Source: JBQTHI01 sp052390035 (lineage in GTDB: Bacteria; Actinomycetota; Acidimicrobiia; Spongiisociales; ZC4RG35). From it: 18,615 bases of DNA. Each line of letters begins with the position of its first letter. Position 1 is the stretch's first letter. The stretch covers positions 1 through 18,615 of the forward strand of contig JBQTHI010000135.1 of assembly GCA_052390035.1 (NCBI GenBank), read 5' to 3'. The notes beneath the pieces are model-generated. The model was not told where the DNA came from and did not search any database. It saw only the letters and a list, made by a program, of their open reading frames with translations. Positions 1 through 7,986 of the stretch are shown here, piece after piece. The position numbers and the translations under genes are program-made.

Positions 1-1
1 C

Positions 2-1093
2 CGTCTCGATCGGACCCGCTGGCCCGACGAGCTGGAGGGAATCGGCTGGGCCCGAGGGGTGCCGCTCGACTATCTGAAAAAGCTGGCCGGGTATTGGCGC
101 ACCTCTTATAACTGGCGGAACCACGAGATGACCCTCAATGAGATTCCGCAGTTCACTACGACCATCGATGGTGAGAACGTGCATTTTCTCCATGTGCGTT
201 CGCCTCATCCCGACGCTCTTCCACTGATCATCACCCATGGTTGGCCCGGCTCAATCGTGGAGTTCCTCGATGTCATGGGGCCATTGTCAGATCCCGCTTC
301 GCATGGTGGGGACCGGGCCGATGCCTTCCATCTGGTGATCCCTTCGATCCCCGGCTACGGCTTCTCCGGTCCGACACAAGACACAGGCTGGACCACGGAT
401 CGGGTCGCCGCAGCCTGGGCTGAGCTCATGAGCCGGCTGAGCTACCAGCGGTATGGGGCCCAGGGAGGCGACTGGGGCGCCTTCGTTACAAACGAGCTCG
501 GCCGGGTCGATCCCGACCATGTCGTGGGTGTTCATCTCAATGCGGCCACCCTGGGATTCATCCCCTTCGGACCGGTCGATGACAAAAACCTGGCAACCTT
601 TAGCCCAGCGGAAAAGACTCGGCTGGAGCGTCTCGCGGTGAGCACAGCCGGCCCGGGAAATGGATACTTCGAGGTGCAGGCCCACCGCCCCCAAACCCTT
701 GCCTATGCCCTCACCGACTCGCCGGTGGGTCAGCTGGCTTGGATTATCGAACGGTTCAAGGAGTGGTCGTACGGCGCCGAGCTGCCCGAAGAAGTCATCG
801 ACCGCGACCGTCTCCTCACCAATGTGATGCTCTACTGGCTCACCGGAACCGCCAACTCGTCGGCGCGTCTCTACTACGAGAACATGCACTCGAGTGCCTG
901 GGGCAAGCCGGCCAGTCCCATACCGACCGGGGTCGCCGTGTTCGCCGACGACTATGCCATTCGCCGGTATGGAGAGGCAGGGAACAACATCGTCCACTGG
1001 ACCGAATTCGATCGCGGCGGGCACTTCGCCGCAATGGAAGAACCCCAGCTCTTCGTCGACGACGTGCGGACATTCTTCCGCCAAATCCGGTGA
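2..1093 (+). CDS. Epoxide hydrolase, alpha/beta-hydrolase fold (5' truncated by window edge)
   Basis: Cofactor-independent epoxide hydrolase of the microsomal/EHN type, expected to open epoxides to diols through a covalent ester intermediate. The reading frame is open from base 2, and the codons before the GTG at 59 already read like the EHN N-terminal domain (RTRWPDELEGIGWARGV), so the true start lies outside the window. Counting from the GTG at 59: EHN domain to about residue 50, oxyanion-hole motif HGWPGS at 60-65, PGYGFS at 98-103, nucleophile Asp138 in GGDWG, and C-terminal catalytic His322 in GGHFAAMEEP. The lid region supplies WLTGTANSSARLYYEN. Family and catalytic residues are clear; the natural substrate cannot be read from sequence. 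It ends just before the HEPN relic and shows no sign of decay. Confidence 0.93.
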   Translation, partial: RLDRTRWPDELEGIGWARGVPLDYLKKLAGYWRTSYNWRNHEMTLNEIPQFTTTIDGENVHFLHVRSPHPDALPLIITHGWPGSIVEFLDVMGPLSDPASHGGDRADAFHLVIPSIPGYGFSGPTQDTGWTTDRVAAAWAELMSRLSYQRYGAQGGDWGAFVTNELGRVDPDHVVGVHLNAATLGFIPFGPVDDKNLATFSPAEKTRLERLAVSTAGPGNGYFEVQAHRPQTLAYALTDSPVGQLAWIIERFKEWSYGAELPEEVIDRDRLLTNVMLYWLTGTANSSARLYYENMHSSAWGKPASPIPTGVAVFADDYAIRRYGEAGNNIVHWTEFDRGGHFAAMEEPQLFVDDVRTFFRQIR

Positions 1094-1123
1094 GGAGCCG
1101 GTCGTTCACGTCAGCGCGGCCCT

Positions 1124-1222
1124 GGTGCTGCCTCCGAACTGCTCCGGCAGATGGCGCAGGTCGTGAGGCAGATGGCCAACGATCTTGATCGGCTCCTGGC
1201 GATCAAAATCAAGACCAGCTAC
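1124..1222 (+). pseudogene. Relic of a HEPN-domain gene (about 33 codons)
   Basis: The stretch translates as a partial copy of the HEPN protein encoded at 7983-8405: ASELLRQ, a few changes, then DLDRLLAIK and KTSY, all in one frame. At DNA level the two stretches (1136-1222 and 8220-8306) match at roughly 85% by eye, with the match ending abruptly after KTSY. There is no start, no upstream N-terminal part and no C-terminal part, so this is a fragment and not a gene. It is fused in frame to the open frame leading into the downstream lipoprotein gene. It is probably left from an earlier HEPN cassette or from recombination. Confidence 0.7.
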
Positions 1223-1354
1223 GTAGAAACTTCAACGTTGACGGAGCTTTTTGGATTGTGCGGGCGGCGGTGTCCGGTTTCAGGAGATCCCGGATGCATG
1301 TCGCGAGACATGGCGGACACGACCATTGGCCGGGTGGCTTCGGTGAAACCAACG

Positions 1355-2515
1355 ATGCCTAAGCGAAGACTCGGTGACTTCATATCAGTCCCAGCGCAAA
1401 GGCGCCTCGCGGCGATCGTTGTGCTTGCCATTGCGACACTCAGCTGCGACGCCACTCCGGTAGATTCCGAGGTTGTTGCCGCTGCTAGAAGTGTCCTAGT
1501 GGTTGACGAAAACGACGTATTCGCGGTCCGGGGCGACTCATTGGAAATTGAACAAGTGAGCAAATTGGGGGCTGGGGACGCCGTCGCTCAACCTGGCGCA
1601 GATGGTCACTCTTTGGTAGCCGTTGGATTTGCGGATCACGAGCTGATAACGACTGTTCAGTGGTTTTCAGGAGCCGACTCGTCCCCAACATCTACACACG
1701 AAATCGAAGGTTTCTTGCATTCTCCAGCGCCGCCCCCGCAAGCCACCATGACCATCAGCCCCTCAGGGCGTAGCGTAGTTGTCCCGCTAGCTCCTGATTG
1801 GGAATCCAATGACGACCCTGCAATTCAGTTCGACGCTTATCTGGGTGTGATGTCTTTGGCAACCGGCACGATGGAGGCTGGGCCAGTCTTGCTCGATGAT
1901 TGTGGCTTGCCCTACCTTTATAACGACGCCGCCAGCCTATTCGTGTTTTGTAACCACACGCAAGACGTAAGAGTCGGTAGATTCTCCGATGATTCGATTG
2001 AACTGAGGGGCATAGCACGGTTGCCGATGGTGGAGAACATTGCCCGAGATGTTAATGGCAATCCGTTCCCATTACAGATCATCGCCGGCGGAATAATGTT
2101 GGAGCGAGGGCTTATGCTTGTGAGTCGTGATGGCCAAGTCGCGACAGTTGCCTCCACCGGCGTTGTTGAATCGGGAAGCGCGTTGGCTCTAGAGCCTCAG
2201 GAATGGGTGGCAGATGGAGTCATGGCATCGATCGGGAGTGAGATAGTCATCGGGTTGGGCAATATCGCTGACCGCCTCGAGTCGTTTCACACGACTGCAC
2301 ACGGATTGGCTTTCGTAAGCCCTGAAGGCCGGATAACTAGGCGTGTCGAACTGGCCGGCCCTATAACGAGCATCGCGTTTGCTAGCTTTGACACAATGCT
2401 CGCCGTTTCTCAGCACGCAAAAGGGGAGGTTGCAACATTGATCTCAATGGATCGTAATGGAACCTCTAACGAGCTTCGTGGAAGTATTGGGAGTGTGGCT
2501 GTTCTGCGCGGTTAA
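1355..2515 (+). CDS. Predicted secreted lipoprotein, beta-propeller-like, function unknown
   Basis: I do not recognise this 386-residue protein. The N-terminus has a basic stretch (MPKRRL...QRR), a hydrophobic segment at about 18-29 and a Cys at 31 preceded by TLS, which suggests a lipoprotein signal peptide. The rest is a run of short beta-rich segments (for example VLVVDENDVFAV, TMTISPSGRSVVVPL, LAFVSPEGRI, TLISMDRNG) resembling propeller blades, without catalytic motifs. The frame stays open upstream to the HEPN relic. The ATG at 1355 puts the signal peptide at the N-terminus; an ATG at 1298 with an AGGAG sequence about 10 nt upstream is an alternative. Codon use is less GC-rich than in the tig-clpX genes, which fits foreign origin. 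No operon partner is visible. Confidence 0.6.
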   Translation: MPKRRLGDFISVPAQRRLAAIVVLAIATLSCDATPVDSEVVAAARSVLVVDENDVFAVRGDSLEIEQVSKLGAGDAVAQPGADGHSLVAVGFADHELITTVQWFSGADSSPTSTHEIEGFLHSPAPPPQATMTISPSGRSVVVPLAPDWESNDDPAIQFDAYLGVMSLATGTMEAGPVLLDDCGLPYLYNDAASLFVFCNHTQDVRVGRFSDDSIELRGIARLPMVENIARDVNGNPFPLQIIAGGIMLERGLMLVSRDGQVATVASTGVVESGSALALEPQEWVADGVMASIGSEIVIGLGNIADRLESFHTTAHGLAFVSPEGRITRRVELAGPITSIAFASFDTMLAVSQHAKGEVATLISMDRNGTSNELRGSIGSVAVLRG

Positions 2516-3180
2516 GAGGGAGTGAAGCACAGAGCTTGCGTTGTGAGAGGGCGAGCCGGGGGGTTTGATGCCAGTCGTTAGACATAGCCACCAGGGTCTT
2601 CGCGGTCATGTCGGATCCCTCCCGCAGGTAACGACCGCGCGATCTTCCCTGCCGTCGTGGTGAAAAACGATACCGACATCGAGCCTGGAAGATGAGCTGA
2701 AAGTCGTGATATAACCAGACAGCGACGGTGCGCCAGTTGAATCAATGGCTGATTGCGCAGCAAGGAAGATGAAGGACTGTTTCTTACCAGTAGCTCTTGA
2801 ACCTCCCCCGACGCCTCAATAGTGGGGCTGTGGAGTCCTTAGCAAATCGGCGTTTGCTCGAACGCGGTGGTCAGCCCTTCTGGCGTCTGCGAGGCAGATC
2901 TTCAGCAAGCTCGAGAGACGTGGCAAACAGACGGCAGACGGCCTAGCTAACAACGGCGACCTCGTTTTCGGGCCTGGGGCATAAGACTCGCCAAATACAG
3001 GAGCTAGCGACAGTTCGCCCACTCGAGGAGCCTGTTAATAGGCGAACCCCCTCCCCGCCGTTCGGAGGATCCCAGTAAACCCGTATACTCCGCATCCCCG
3101 ATGATGCATCCCTGTAGGAGTGCTTCCTGTCAAGGGCGGCGGCCGGATTAGATCTCGGTTTCTTTCCTCGTCGTGAGACG
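2516..3180. other. Intergenic stretch without a supportable gene
   Basis: No open frame here has a recognisable domain, plausible ribosome-binding site or family-like composition. Composition is closer to the preceding orphan lipoprotein gene than to the GC-rich core genes. It may be degraded accessory DNA. No tRNA, CRISPR array or clear terminator was seen. Confidence 0.5.
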
Positions 3181-3477
3181 AAACTGTGTGTCAGGACGTG
3201 GCTGAGCGCCTCGACCTGTGGTGAGTTCGAATCAAGAAAATGTCAGGGCGTCAGGTGCTGTTGGGAATGACCTCCGGGGCTGGTCGGACGTGTCGGTTCT
3301 CTCCATTGATGGGTTGGTGGGGCAGGCCGGGTTCCGGTGCCGTGCATCCCTTCGCCCCGCACCGGGTGGGGGCATGGAGTGATCCGGCCGTTGACCGAGG
3401 GGACGCAATCAACTGTTCGACCCGCAGTCTGGGGTCAGCAGCATCTTCTCGTGTCGCCGCCGGTCACGTCCGAAGCC

Positions 3478-4485
3478 TCACGCCGCCTGTTCAAGGCGAC
3501 GGATGTGATGGTCTCTCAACCCATAGAAGACCAGGGTGAGAATCTTGCGAGCCACCGCCACTCGGGCGATCTTTCGTCCCCGCCGTCCGGCGATGCGCTC
3601 GAAGTCTTTGGTGAAGAGGTGATCGCCGCGGGCTCTCATCGCCGCTTCCACCGCCGCCCAGCGGACCAGCCGGGATCCTTGCTTGGTGATCCGTCCCTTG
3701 ACCACGGTGTTATCCGACTCCCGATGCCTTGGGGTGAGGCCGGCCCAGGCACAAACCTGTTCGGGTCGGTGGAAGCGGGTGACGTCTCCGATCTCGGCCA
3801 CGAAGACCGCCCCCAGGGTCTTACCCACCCCGGGGATCTGTTGGATGGCCTCGTAGCCGGGGTGACCGGCCAGGGTTCGGTGGAGGTGGCGGTCGAAGCC
3901 GTCGACCTCGCGGTCGAGATCGTCGATGAACCGACGCAGCGAGTCGACCCGGAGCCGATAGGCACCGCTGAGCTCGAGCCGGTTCAAGAGGTCGTTGCCC
4001 GCCACTCCGAAGAGGTCGTTCATCACCACCAGAACCCCGGCCTTGGCCAGCACCGAATGCACCTGGGCCTTGCACGAGGTCTGCTGGGCCACAAGCTTGG
4101 CCCGGTAACGGACCAGCTCCCGCAGCTCCCTCGTCGCCGGTGGGGCGATCCAGGACTCCGGCAGTCGGCCAAGACGCAATAGGTCGGCCAGATCCCGAGC
4201 GTCGATCCGGTCGTCCTTACGACGCCGATTCCCTCACGCCAAACCGAGAGGATGAGCCAAACGCACCTCCAATCCCATCCCCTGCAACAGATCGACCGCC
4301 CAGTACCAGCCGTAGGTGGCCTCCAACACCACCCTGGCTTCACTCCCGGCCTTCTCCACTTCGGTGACAAACAAGCCCCGATCGTTGGGGATCCTCGTCT
4401 CGGACAACACCTCGCCGGCGGGGTCCATCCGGACAATCACCGACCGTCGACGATGCAGGTCGATACCCACATAATCTGTGACCAC
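3478..4485 (-). pseudogene. IS110-family transposase interrupted by an in-frame TGA
   Basis: This is a DEDD-type recombinase of IS110 elements. The N-terminal RuvC-like part has YVGIDLHRRRS (Asp9), LEATYGWYW (Glu55) and, beyond the stop, KDDRIDARDLADLLRLGRLPESWIAPP. The C-terminal Transposase_20 part has IPGVGKTLGAVFVAEIGD, CAWAGLTPRHRESD and ITKQGSRLVRWAAVEAA with the family serine. The two open pieces (4485-4234 and 4179-3478 with its upstream extension) are in the same frame. Codon 84, at 4236-4234, is TGA between HPLGLA and GNRRRKDDRID. Without it the protein would be about 335 residues, normal for the family. A nonsense mutation is the simplest reading; nothing suggests recoding. Confidence 0.88.
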
Positions 4486-4584
4486 AAGGGTCTCCCTTCT
4501 CGGCGTCGAGGAGACGCCACGGACATTGACAGTCGGAGTGTTACCCCGAGCCGTCGGGAGCGGAGGCCCCGCTCCTACATCCCA

Positions 4585-4612
4585 TCAACTGTGTGACGTC
4601 AACTGTGTGACG
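4585..4612 (+). repeat. Two tandem 14-bp repeats (TCAACTGTGTGACG)
   Basis: The unit at 4585-4598 is repeated exactly at 4599-4612 and is followed by TCAGG. It lies between the IS110 transposase start and the ribosome-binding site of the SEC-C gene. A related sequence at about 3181-3196 lies on the other side of the transposase, so the repeat may mark the IS end or its target core. An operator for the SEC-C gene is an alternative. Confidence 0.6.
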
Positions 4613-4633
4613 TCAGGATCGGAGGTGGGCGCG

Positions 4634-5111
4634 ATGGCGCTGGACCGGGGAACGCTGGCCAAGGTTGATCGGCGGATCCTCCTCGCTAGATCATGAAGAG
4701 GGAATCCAGCTGGTCAAGGTACCAGTCTCGGATGCGGTCTGGTCGACCTGGCGTCGTTACTGCGAGGCCGCGGATATGACAATGGGTCGGGGGTTGGCCA
4801 TCCTGGTCCATCACGAGCTGGCCTCCTTGATTACCGAGGACTTCGAGCACGAGGGAGCGTTGCTCTCAGAGCGTGCCCGGCAGCTCAACCAACGAGAGCA
4901 GGCGGTGGCGAAGCGGGAGGCAGATCTCGAGCAACGGGAGAAGTGGCTTGTCACGCGCGAGCGTCGAGCCTACATCGGGGGACGGACGGAAGATGACCTC
5001 AAGCGGGTATCCGCGCCGGCGCGTAAATCGGTCGCAGTTCCAAGGGCGGGACGCAACGATCCCTGTCTGTGTGGTTCGGGCTTGAAATACAAGCGCTGCC
5101 ACGGGGCTTGA
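4634..5111 (+). pseudogene. SEC-C motif protein with coiled coil, +1 frameshift near its start
   Basis: The C-terminus ends in the zinc-binding SEC-C motif GRNDPCLCGSGLKYKRCHG, preceded by a charged heptad-like coiled coil (SERARQLNQREQAVAKREADL...) and a VPVSDAVWSTWRRYC...MGRGLAILVHHEL region. The best start is ATG 4634, with GGAGG at 4621-4625 spaced 8 nt away, reading MALDRGTLAKVDRRILL. That frame stops at 4694-4696, while the rest of the protein is one base ahead. Dropping one base near 4683 gives a smooth RRILLLDHEEGIQLVKVPVSDAVW. A TTG at 4665 could start a shortened protein (to 5111), so some product may remain. The SEC-C motif is known from SecA and many small proteins; the role here is unknown. 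It converges with the HTH gene 4 nt downstream. Confidence 0.75.
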
Positions 5112-5115
5112 CGGC

Positions 5116-5424
5116 CTAGGGCTCGAGCGGAAGACCGTCCTGAGGCAGGCGTGGCAGGTGGGTTGTGGACTTGGCTTTGGCCGGCGCGACCTCGGGCTCG
5201 GGCTGGCTGCCGTTGCCGTGGAGAGGCCCACCGCAGAGCTTCTCCAGTGCCGCTCTTGGGACCCGCAAGGTCCTGCCCAAACTGATGACCGGAAGGCCCT
5301 CTTGTCCCCCTGTAGCCCGCCATTGCCGCGCCAGGGCGTAGGCCGCTCCGCCTCCAATCCTCAGAACCTGAGCGGCTTCCTCGACGATCAAGAAGTCTGG
5401 GGACCCCGATGTGTTTCTGTTCAT
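5116..5424 (-). CDS. Small helix-turn-helix DNA-binding protein (excisionase/HTH_17-like)
   Basis: This 102-residue protein carries a MerR/excisionase-type winged HTH at about residues 10-65: FLIVEEAAQVLRIGGGAAYALARQWRATG, then GLPVISLGRTLRVPRAALEKL. The layout (EEAA-VLRI-...-AY-LA, then LGR-LRVP-AALE) is typical of HTH proteins next to actinobacterial tyrosine integrases, where they act as excisionases or repressors. The tail after residue 65 is Pro/Lys-rich and poorly conserved-looking. The start is ATG 5424, with only a weak purine stretch upstream. It is one of the few intact genes in the island and diverges from the XRE gene across an AT-rich region. Confidence 0.75.
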   Translation of the reverse strand: MNRNTSGSPDFLIVEEAAQVLRIGGGAAYALARQWRATGGQEGLPVISLGRTLRVPRAALEKLCGGPLHGNGSQPEPEVAPAKAKSTTHLPRLPQDGLPLEP

Positions 5425-5482
5425 TCCGCTCTGTCACATCGTTGAAGACGACAGAATAGACGCTATGCTGCGATAGTTCAAA

Positions 5483-5508
5483 GTAGATAAGAGCTAGTAA
5501 CGATCTAC
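5483..5508. promoter_or_regulatory. Inverted repeat in the divergent HTH/XRE promoter region
   Basis: GTAGAT at 5483-5488 and ATCTAC at 5503-5508 form a 6-bp inverted repeat with a 14-bp spacer, in the AT-rich region between the divergently oriented HTH gene (start 5424) and the XRE gene (start about 5540). This is a plausible operator for one of the two regulators. Evidence is pattern and position only. Confidence 0.35.
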
Positions 5509-5539
5509 GTTGATCAGCGATAAGGGAAGAGAATCTGCG

Positions 5540-6144
5540 TTGTCCAAACCGTTGACTCCTAACCAGCTGGTGGCACACAACCTGGCCTCGGTACGTAAGC
5601 AACGGGGGCTCACCTCACCCAGCGCCAGACGGTGGAGATGCTGGCTACCTTTCTTCGCTCGAGCTGGTCGGTGGCGAGCCTGTCGGCGGCCGAGCGCTCG
5701 GTTGATGGGAAGCGGATCAAGGAGTTCGATGCCGACGAACTCGTCGCCCTCTCTGTGGTTTTCGAGGTTCCTCTCGCCTACTGGTTCCAAAACGATGGCG
5801 AGAAGGTGATCGTTGGCGACAGCCAGGAGCTTTCTCAAGAGGACCTGCTTGGTTTGGTGTTCGGCCCGAACGATGCCTGGCAGACGCCCGCTCTTTCGCT
5901 GCTGCGCAGCTCGGCCGAAGACCTCGGATCTGCCCGTCGATTGCTCAATCTCGTGGGCAGGATCGTTGCGGAGTTCGCCAATCCATCTCTGTCAGGCATA
6001 GGCGGTAGAACCCCAACAAAACAGAACCGCCAGGAACCAATCGACACTCATCAACAGAAGGAGGCGCACGGTGAGCAGAAGGGCATTGATTCGGAGGAGG
6101 TGCAGTGCTTGCGGCGTCACAGTCACCGACAAGGTTTGCCCTAA
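5540..6144 (+). pseudogene. XRE-family HTH regulator, frameshifted by a 5-bp tandem duplication
   Basis: The N-terminal piece reads LSKPLTPNQLVAHNLASVRKQRGLT from TTG 5540 (GGGAAGAG upstream). The continuation TQRQTVEMLATFLRSSW, then SAAERSVDGKRIKEFDADELVALSVVFEVPLAYWF lies in another frame. The break falls at TCACC repeated twice (5610-5614, 5615-5619). Removing one copy restores RGLTQRQTVEM, a normal helix-turn-helix. The family is the actinobacterial HTH type in which SAAERSVDG and EFDADELVAL are conserved. After about residue 150 the frame reads low-complexity sequence and runs 74 nt into the integrase gene, so the genuine protein end is uncertain. It probably controlled the integrase or the neighbouring HTH gene. 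Confidence 0.75.
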
Positions 6145-7275
6145 GGGTCATCGCCGCTGGACGTGGTCGTTCACCGTGGACGTGAATCCACCGGGCGCGA
6201 ATCGAAGGCAGATCACGCGTTCCGGCTTCAAGACCAAAGCCGAAGCCCAAGACGCCCTGGACAACATACAGGTCTCGGTTTCGGCCCGGACGTTTGTCGA
6301 ACCTTCGAACCTTTCCCTTGGCTCATACATGAGGACGTGGATGGCAGGCTTGGTGACCGAGGGCCTTGCCGCGACGACGATCGCTTCGTACAGGACAAAC
6401 GTCGAGGCGCACATCGCGCCAGCCTTGGGATCGCACCCGCTCTATTCGTTAACGCCTGGCCACATCAAGGCCTTCTAACTCAATGCTCTTGACTGAAGGC
6501 CGGAAGGATGGAAGGGTGGATTGTCGCGCAGGACCGTGAACTACGTAGGCACGATTCTCGGCAAGGCGCTAAGGGACGCCGAGGCCTGATAAGCCGTAGC
6601 CCGGCGCTCGGCGTTCGAAAGCCTCGATCCAAGGCCAAAGCCTCGCAACAACGGACCTGGACCGCTGAGCAGCTGCGGACGTTCCTTGAGTCCGTTGCGA
6701 GCGATCGGCTGTATCCGATCTGGATGCTGGCCTCATCGACAGGGATGCGTCGCTCGGAGGTACTCGGGTTGCGATGGGAGGACGTGCAGCTCGAGAGTGC
6801 ACGGCTGTCGGTGCGGCAAGCTCTTGTCCTGGTCGAGAACCGGCCCGTTCTGAGACCTACGACTAAGTCGGCCGCGGCCCGCCGATCTATCTCGCTCGAC
6901 CAGAAAACGGCTCGCCTCCTTCGACGCTGGCGGATGACTCAACTCGAAGATCGAATGCTTAGCGGCAAGGGTTATCAGGAGACGGGTCTGCTCGCTACCC
7001 GGCAGGATGGATCATGGATTCATCCTGAGCGGTTCTCAAGGTGGTTTGCGGCACACGCTCGAGCCGCGGGCCTGCCCGCGATCAGGGCACACGATCTCCG
7101 CCATACTCACGCCACGTTGCTATTGCAAGCGGGCGTGCACCCGAAGGTCGTGCAGGAACGACTGGGGCATTCGTCGATCACCGTAACGCTCGACACCTAC
7201 AGCCACGTGATCCCAGCGATGCAGCAGGATGCCGCCGAACTGGCTGCGCGCTTAGTGCTTTCGGCCGGCCGCTGA
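6071..7275 (+). pseudogene. Tyrosine recombinase (phage/ICE-type integrase) with three frame breaks
   Basis: The start GTG 6071 has AAGGAGG upstream (6058-6064). The N-terminal part has CxxC..CPKGH-like residues, an AP2-like integrase arm-binding domain (RRQITRSGFKTKAEAQDAL) and a SAM-like core-binding domain (GSYMRTWMAGLV...TTIASYRTNVEAHIAPALG), stopping at 6476. The rest continues in other frames: YSMLLTEGRKDGR, then GLSRRTVNYVGTILGKALRDAEA, then LISRSPALGVRKP. The lesions fit +1 near 6475, -1 near 6515 and probably -7 near 6585. The catalytic domain from about 6590 is intact: TGMRRSEVLGLRW, AHDLRHTHATLLLQAG, LGHSS and the nucleophile Tyr in LDTYSHV. A full-length enzyme is not encoded. It lies upstream of the MNT/HEPN pair and a tRNA-Leu 3' end. 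Confidence 0.88.
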
Positions 7276-7317
7276 GCCCGCAGGCAGACTCGAATCGAAA
7301 GCTGTTGCAGCTGCTTG

Positions 7318-7351
7318 ACCATAATTACGGTCAACTGACCGGTATTCTGGT
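7318..7351. promoter_or_regulatory. Long inverted repeat, probable operator of the MNT/HEPN operon
   Basis: Arms 7318-7333 (ACCATAATTACGGTCA) and 7336-7351 (TGACCGGTATTCTGGT) are inverted with about 3 mismatches in 16 and a 2-nt centre, so the innermost 6 bp pair perfectly. It lies 14 nt upstream of ATG 7366. A smaller repeat GGTAG/CTACC (7349-7353, 7361-7365) follows directly. TAGGAT at 7351-7356 could be a -10 box giving a nearly leaderless transcript. Since the first gene has a winged HTH, autoregulation through this site is the natural inference. Confidence 0.6.
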
Positions 7352-7365
7352 AGGATGTTGCTACC

Positions 7366-7986
7366 ATGGATTTGACTCGGCCGGCAGCCACTCTCTTGAG
7401 CAGGGTCGATAGTGCGGTATTGGCGGTGCTCTTCCGGTCCGCTCATCCATTGACGGTGCGCGAGGTGCAACGACTGGTCGATAGCGGCTCGTATGAAGGC
7501 GTCAGATTGGCTCTGAGGAAGCTGACCCATTCCGGGCTGCTTGACGTGGATGAGCGGACGTCTGGAACCTTCTACCTTCTCAATCGAGAGCATGTCGCTT
7601 TCCCGGCCGTCGAGGCGCTCTTCACGATGCGACAGCGCTTGACGCAGCAGGTCGCGGAGACGATCGCCAATTGGCCACATCCTCCGTTGCACGCCTCGTT
7701 CTTCGGCTCGTATGTTCGACGAGAGGGTGATGTCGAGAGCGATATCGATGTACTGGTGATCTTCGACGACAAGGTGTACGCCAACGAAAACCGATGGACA
7801 GAAGAAGTTGGCTCGTTGGAGAGAGCCATTCGGCGATGGTCAGGCAACACGGCCACTGTCCTGACGATGTCGGCTCGAGACCTCAGAGCAATGGCGTCAG
7901 GCAAGCGTGCCACTGGCCTCTGGAAGTCGATGAGTACTGAGTCTGTCCTGGTCTATGGCACCGAGCTTGGAAAGTTGAGCCGTTGA
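7366..7986 (+). CDS. Winged-HTH plus MNT-type nucleotidyltransferase (antitoxin-like partner of HEPN)
   Basis: The 206-residue protein has an N-terminal winged helix-turn-helix (about 15-75: LTVREVQRLVDSGSYEGVRLALRKLTHSGLL) and a minimal nucleotidyltransferase domain with the signature G114-S115, ten residues, then D126-I-D128 (FGSYVRREGDVESDIDVLV). Such MNT proteins commonly pair with HEPN proteins. In characterised HEPN/MNT (type VII) systems the MNT enzyme AMPylates and so neutralises the HEPN toxin. Here the fused wHTH suggests it also represses its own operon through the inverted repeat just upstream. Its stop overlaps the HEPN start by 4 nt (7983-7986), implying coupled translation. It is intact although the neighbouring integrase is broken. 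Whether it is antitoxin, nucleotidyl-transfer toxin or regulator is inference. Confidence 0.85.
   Translation: MDLTRPAATLLSRVDSAVLAVLFRSAHPLTVREVQRLVDSGSYEGVRLALRKLTHSGLLDVDERTSGTFYLLNREHVAFPAVEALFTMRQRLTQQVAETIANWPHPPLHASFFGSYVRREGDVESDIDVLVIFDDKVYANENRWTEEVGSLERAIRRWSGNTATVLTMSARDLRAMASGKRATGLWKSMSTESVLVYGTELGKLSR

Larger units (their letters stand above)
3181..4617 (-). mobile_element. IS110-family insertion sequence, defective (ends tentative)
   Basis: A transposase of the IS110/IS116/IS902 type sits between stretches that share short sequence. AACTGTGTG followed by GTCAGGA or TCAGGA occurs at about 3182-3196 and again, doubled, at 4587-4618. This would give an element of about 1.4 kb, a usual size for the family, which lacks terminal inverted repeats. 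A second possible boundary pair is ATCAACTGT at 3408-3416 and 4584-4592. The non-coding flank at 3197-3477 contains a 7-bp stem (CCGGTGC at 3334-3340, GCACCGG at 3359-3365), and the other flank has a 7-bp stem at 4557-4575. Either flank could have encoded the bridge RNA known from this family; that part is inference. Confidence 0.45.

Noticed and set aside
287..1084. 265-codon minus-strand frame over the epoxide hydrolase
   Set aside because: Shadow frame common in high-GC genes; the plus strand has full family motifs.
2578..3022. Small minus-strand frames in the intergenic region
   Set aside because: Short, no ribosome-binding site, no domain, composition not protein-like.
3225..3236. GAGTTCGAATC as a remnant of a tRNA T arm or att site
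   Set aside because: No matching stem partners or longer match to any of the tRNA genes in the window.
3337..4182. 281-codon plus-strand frame over the IS110 transposase
   Set aside because: Antisense shadow of a clear transposase; the translation has no family features.
4234..4236. TGA in the transposase as selenocysteine or programmed readthrough
   Set aside because: No expected selenocysteine position in the family and no supporting RNA element was recognised; other genes in the island are also mutated.
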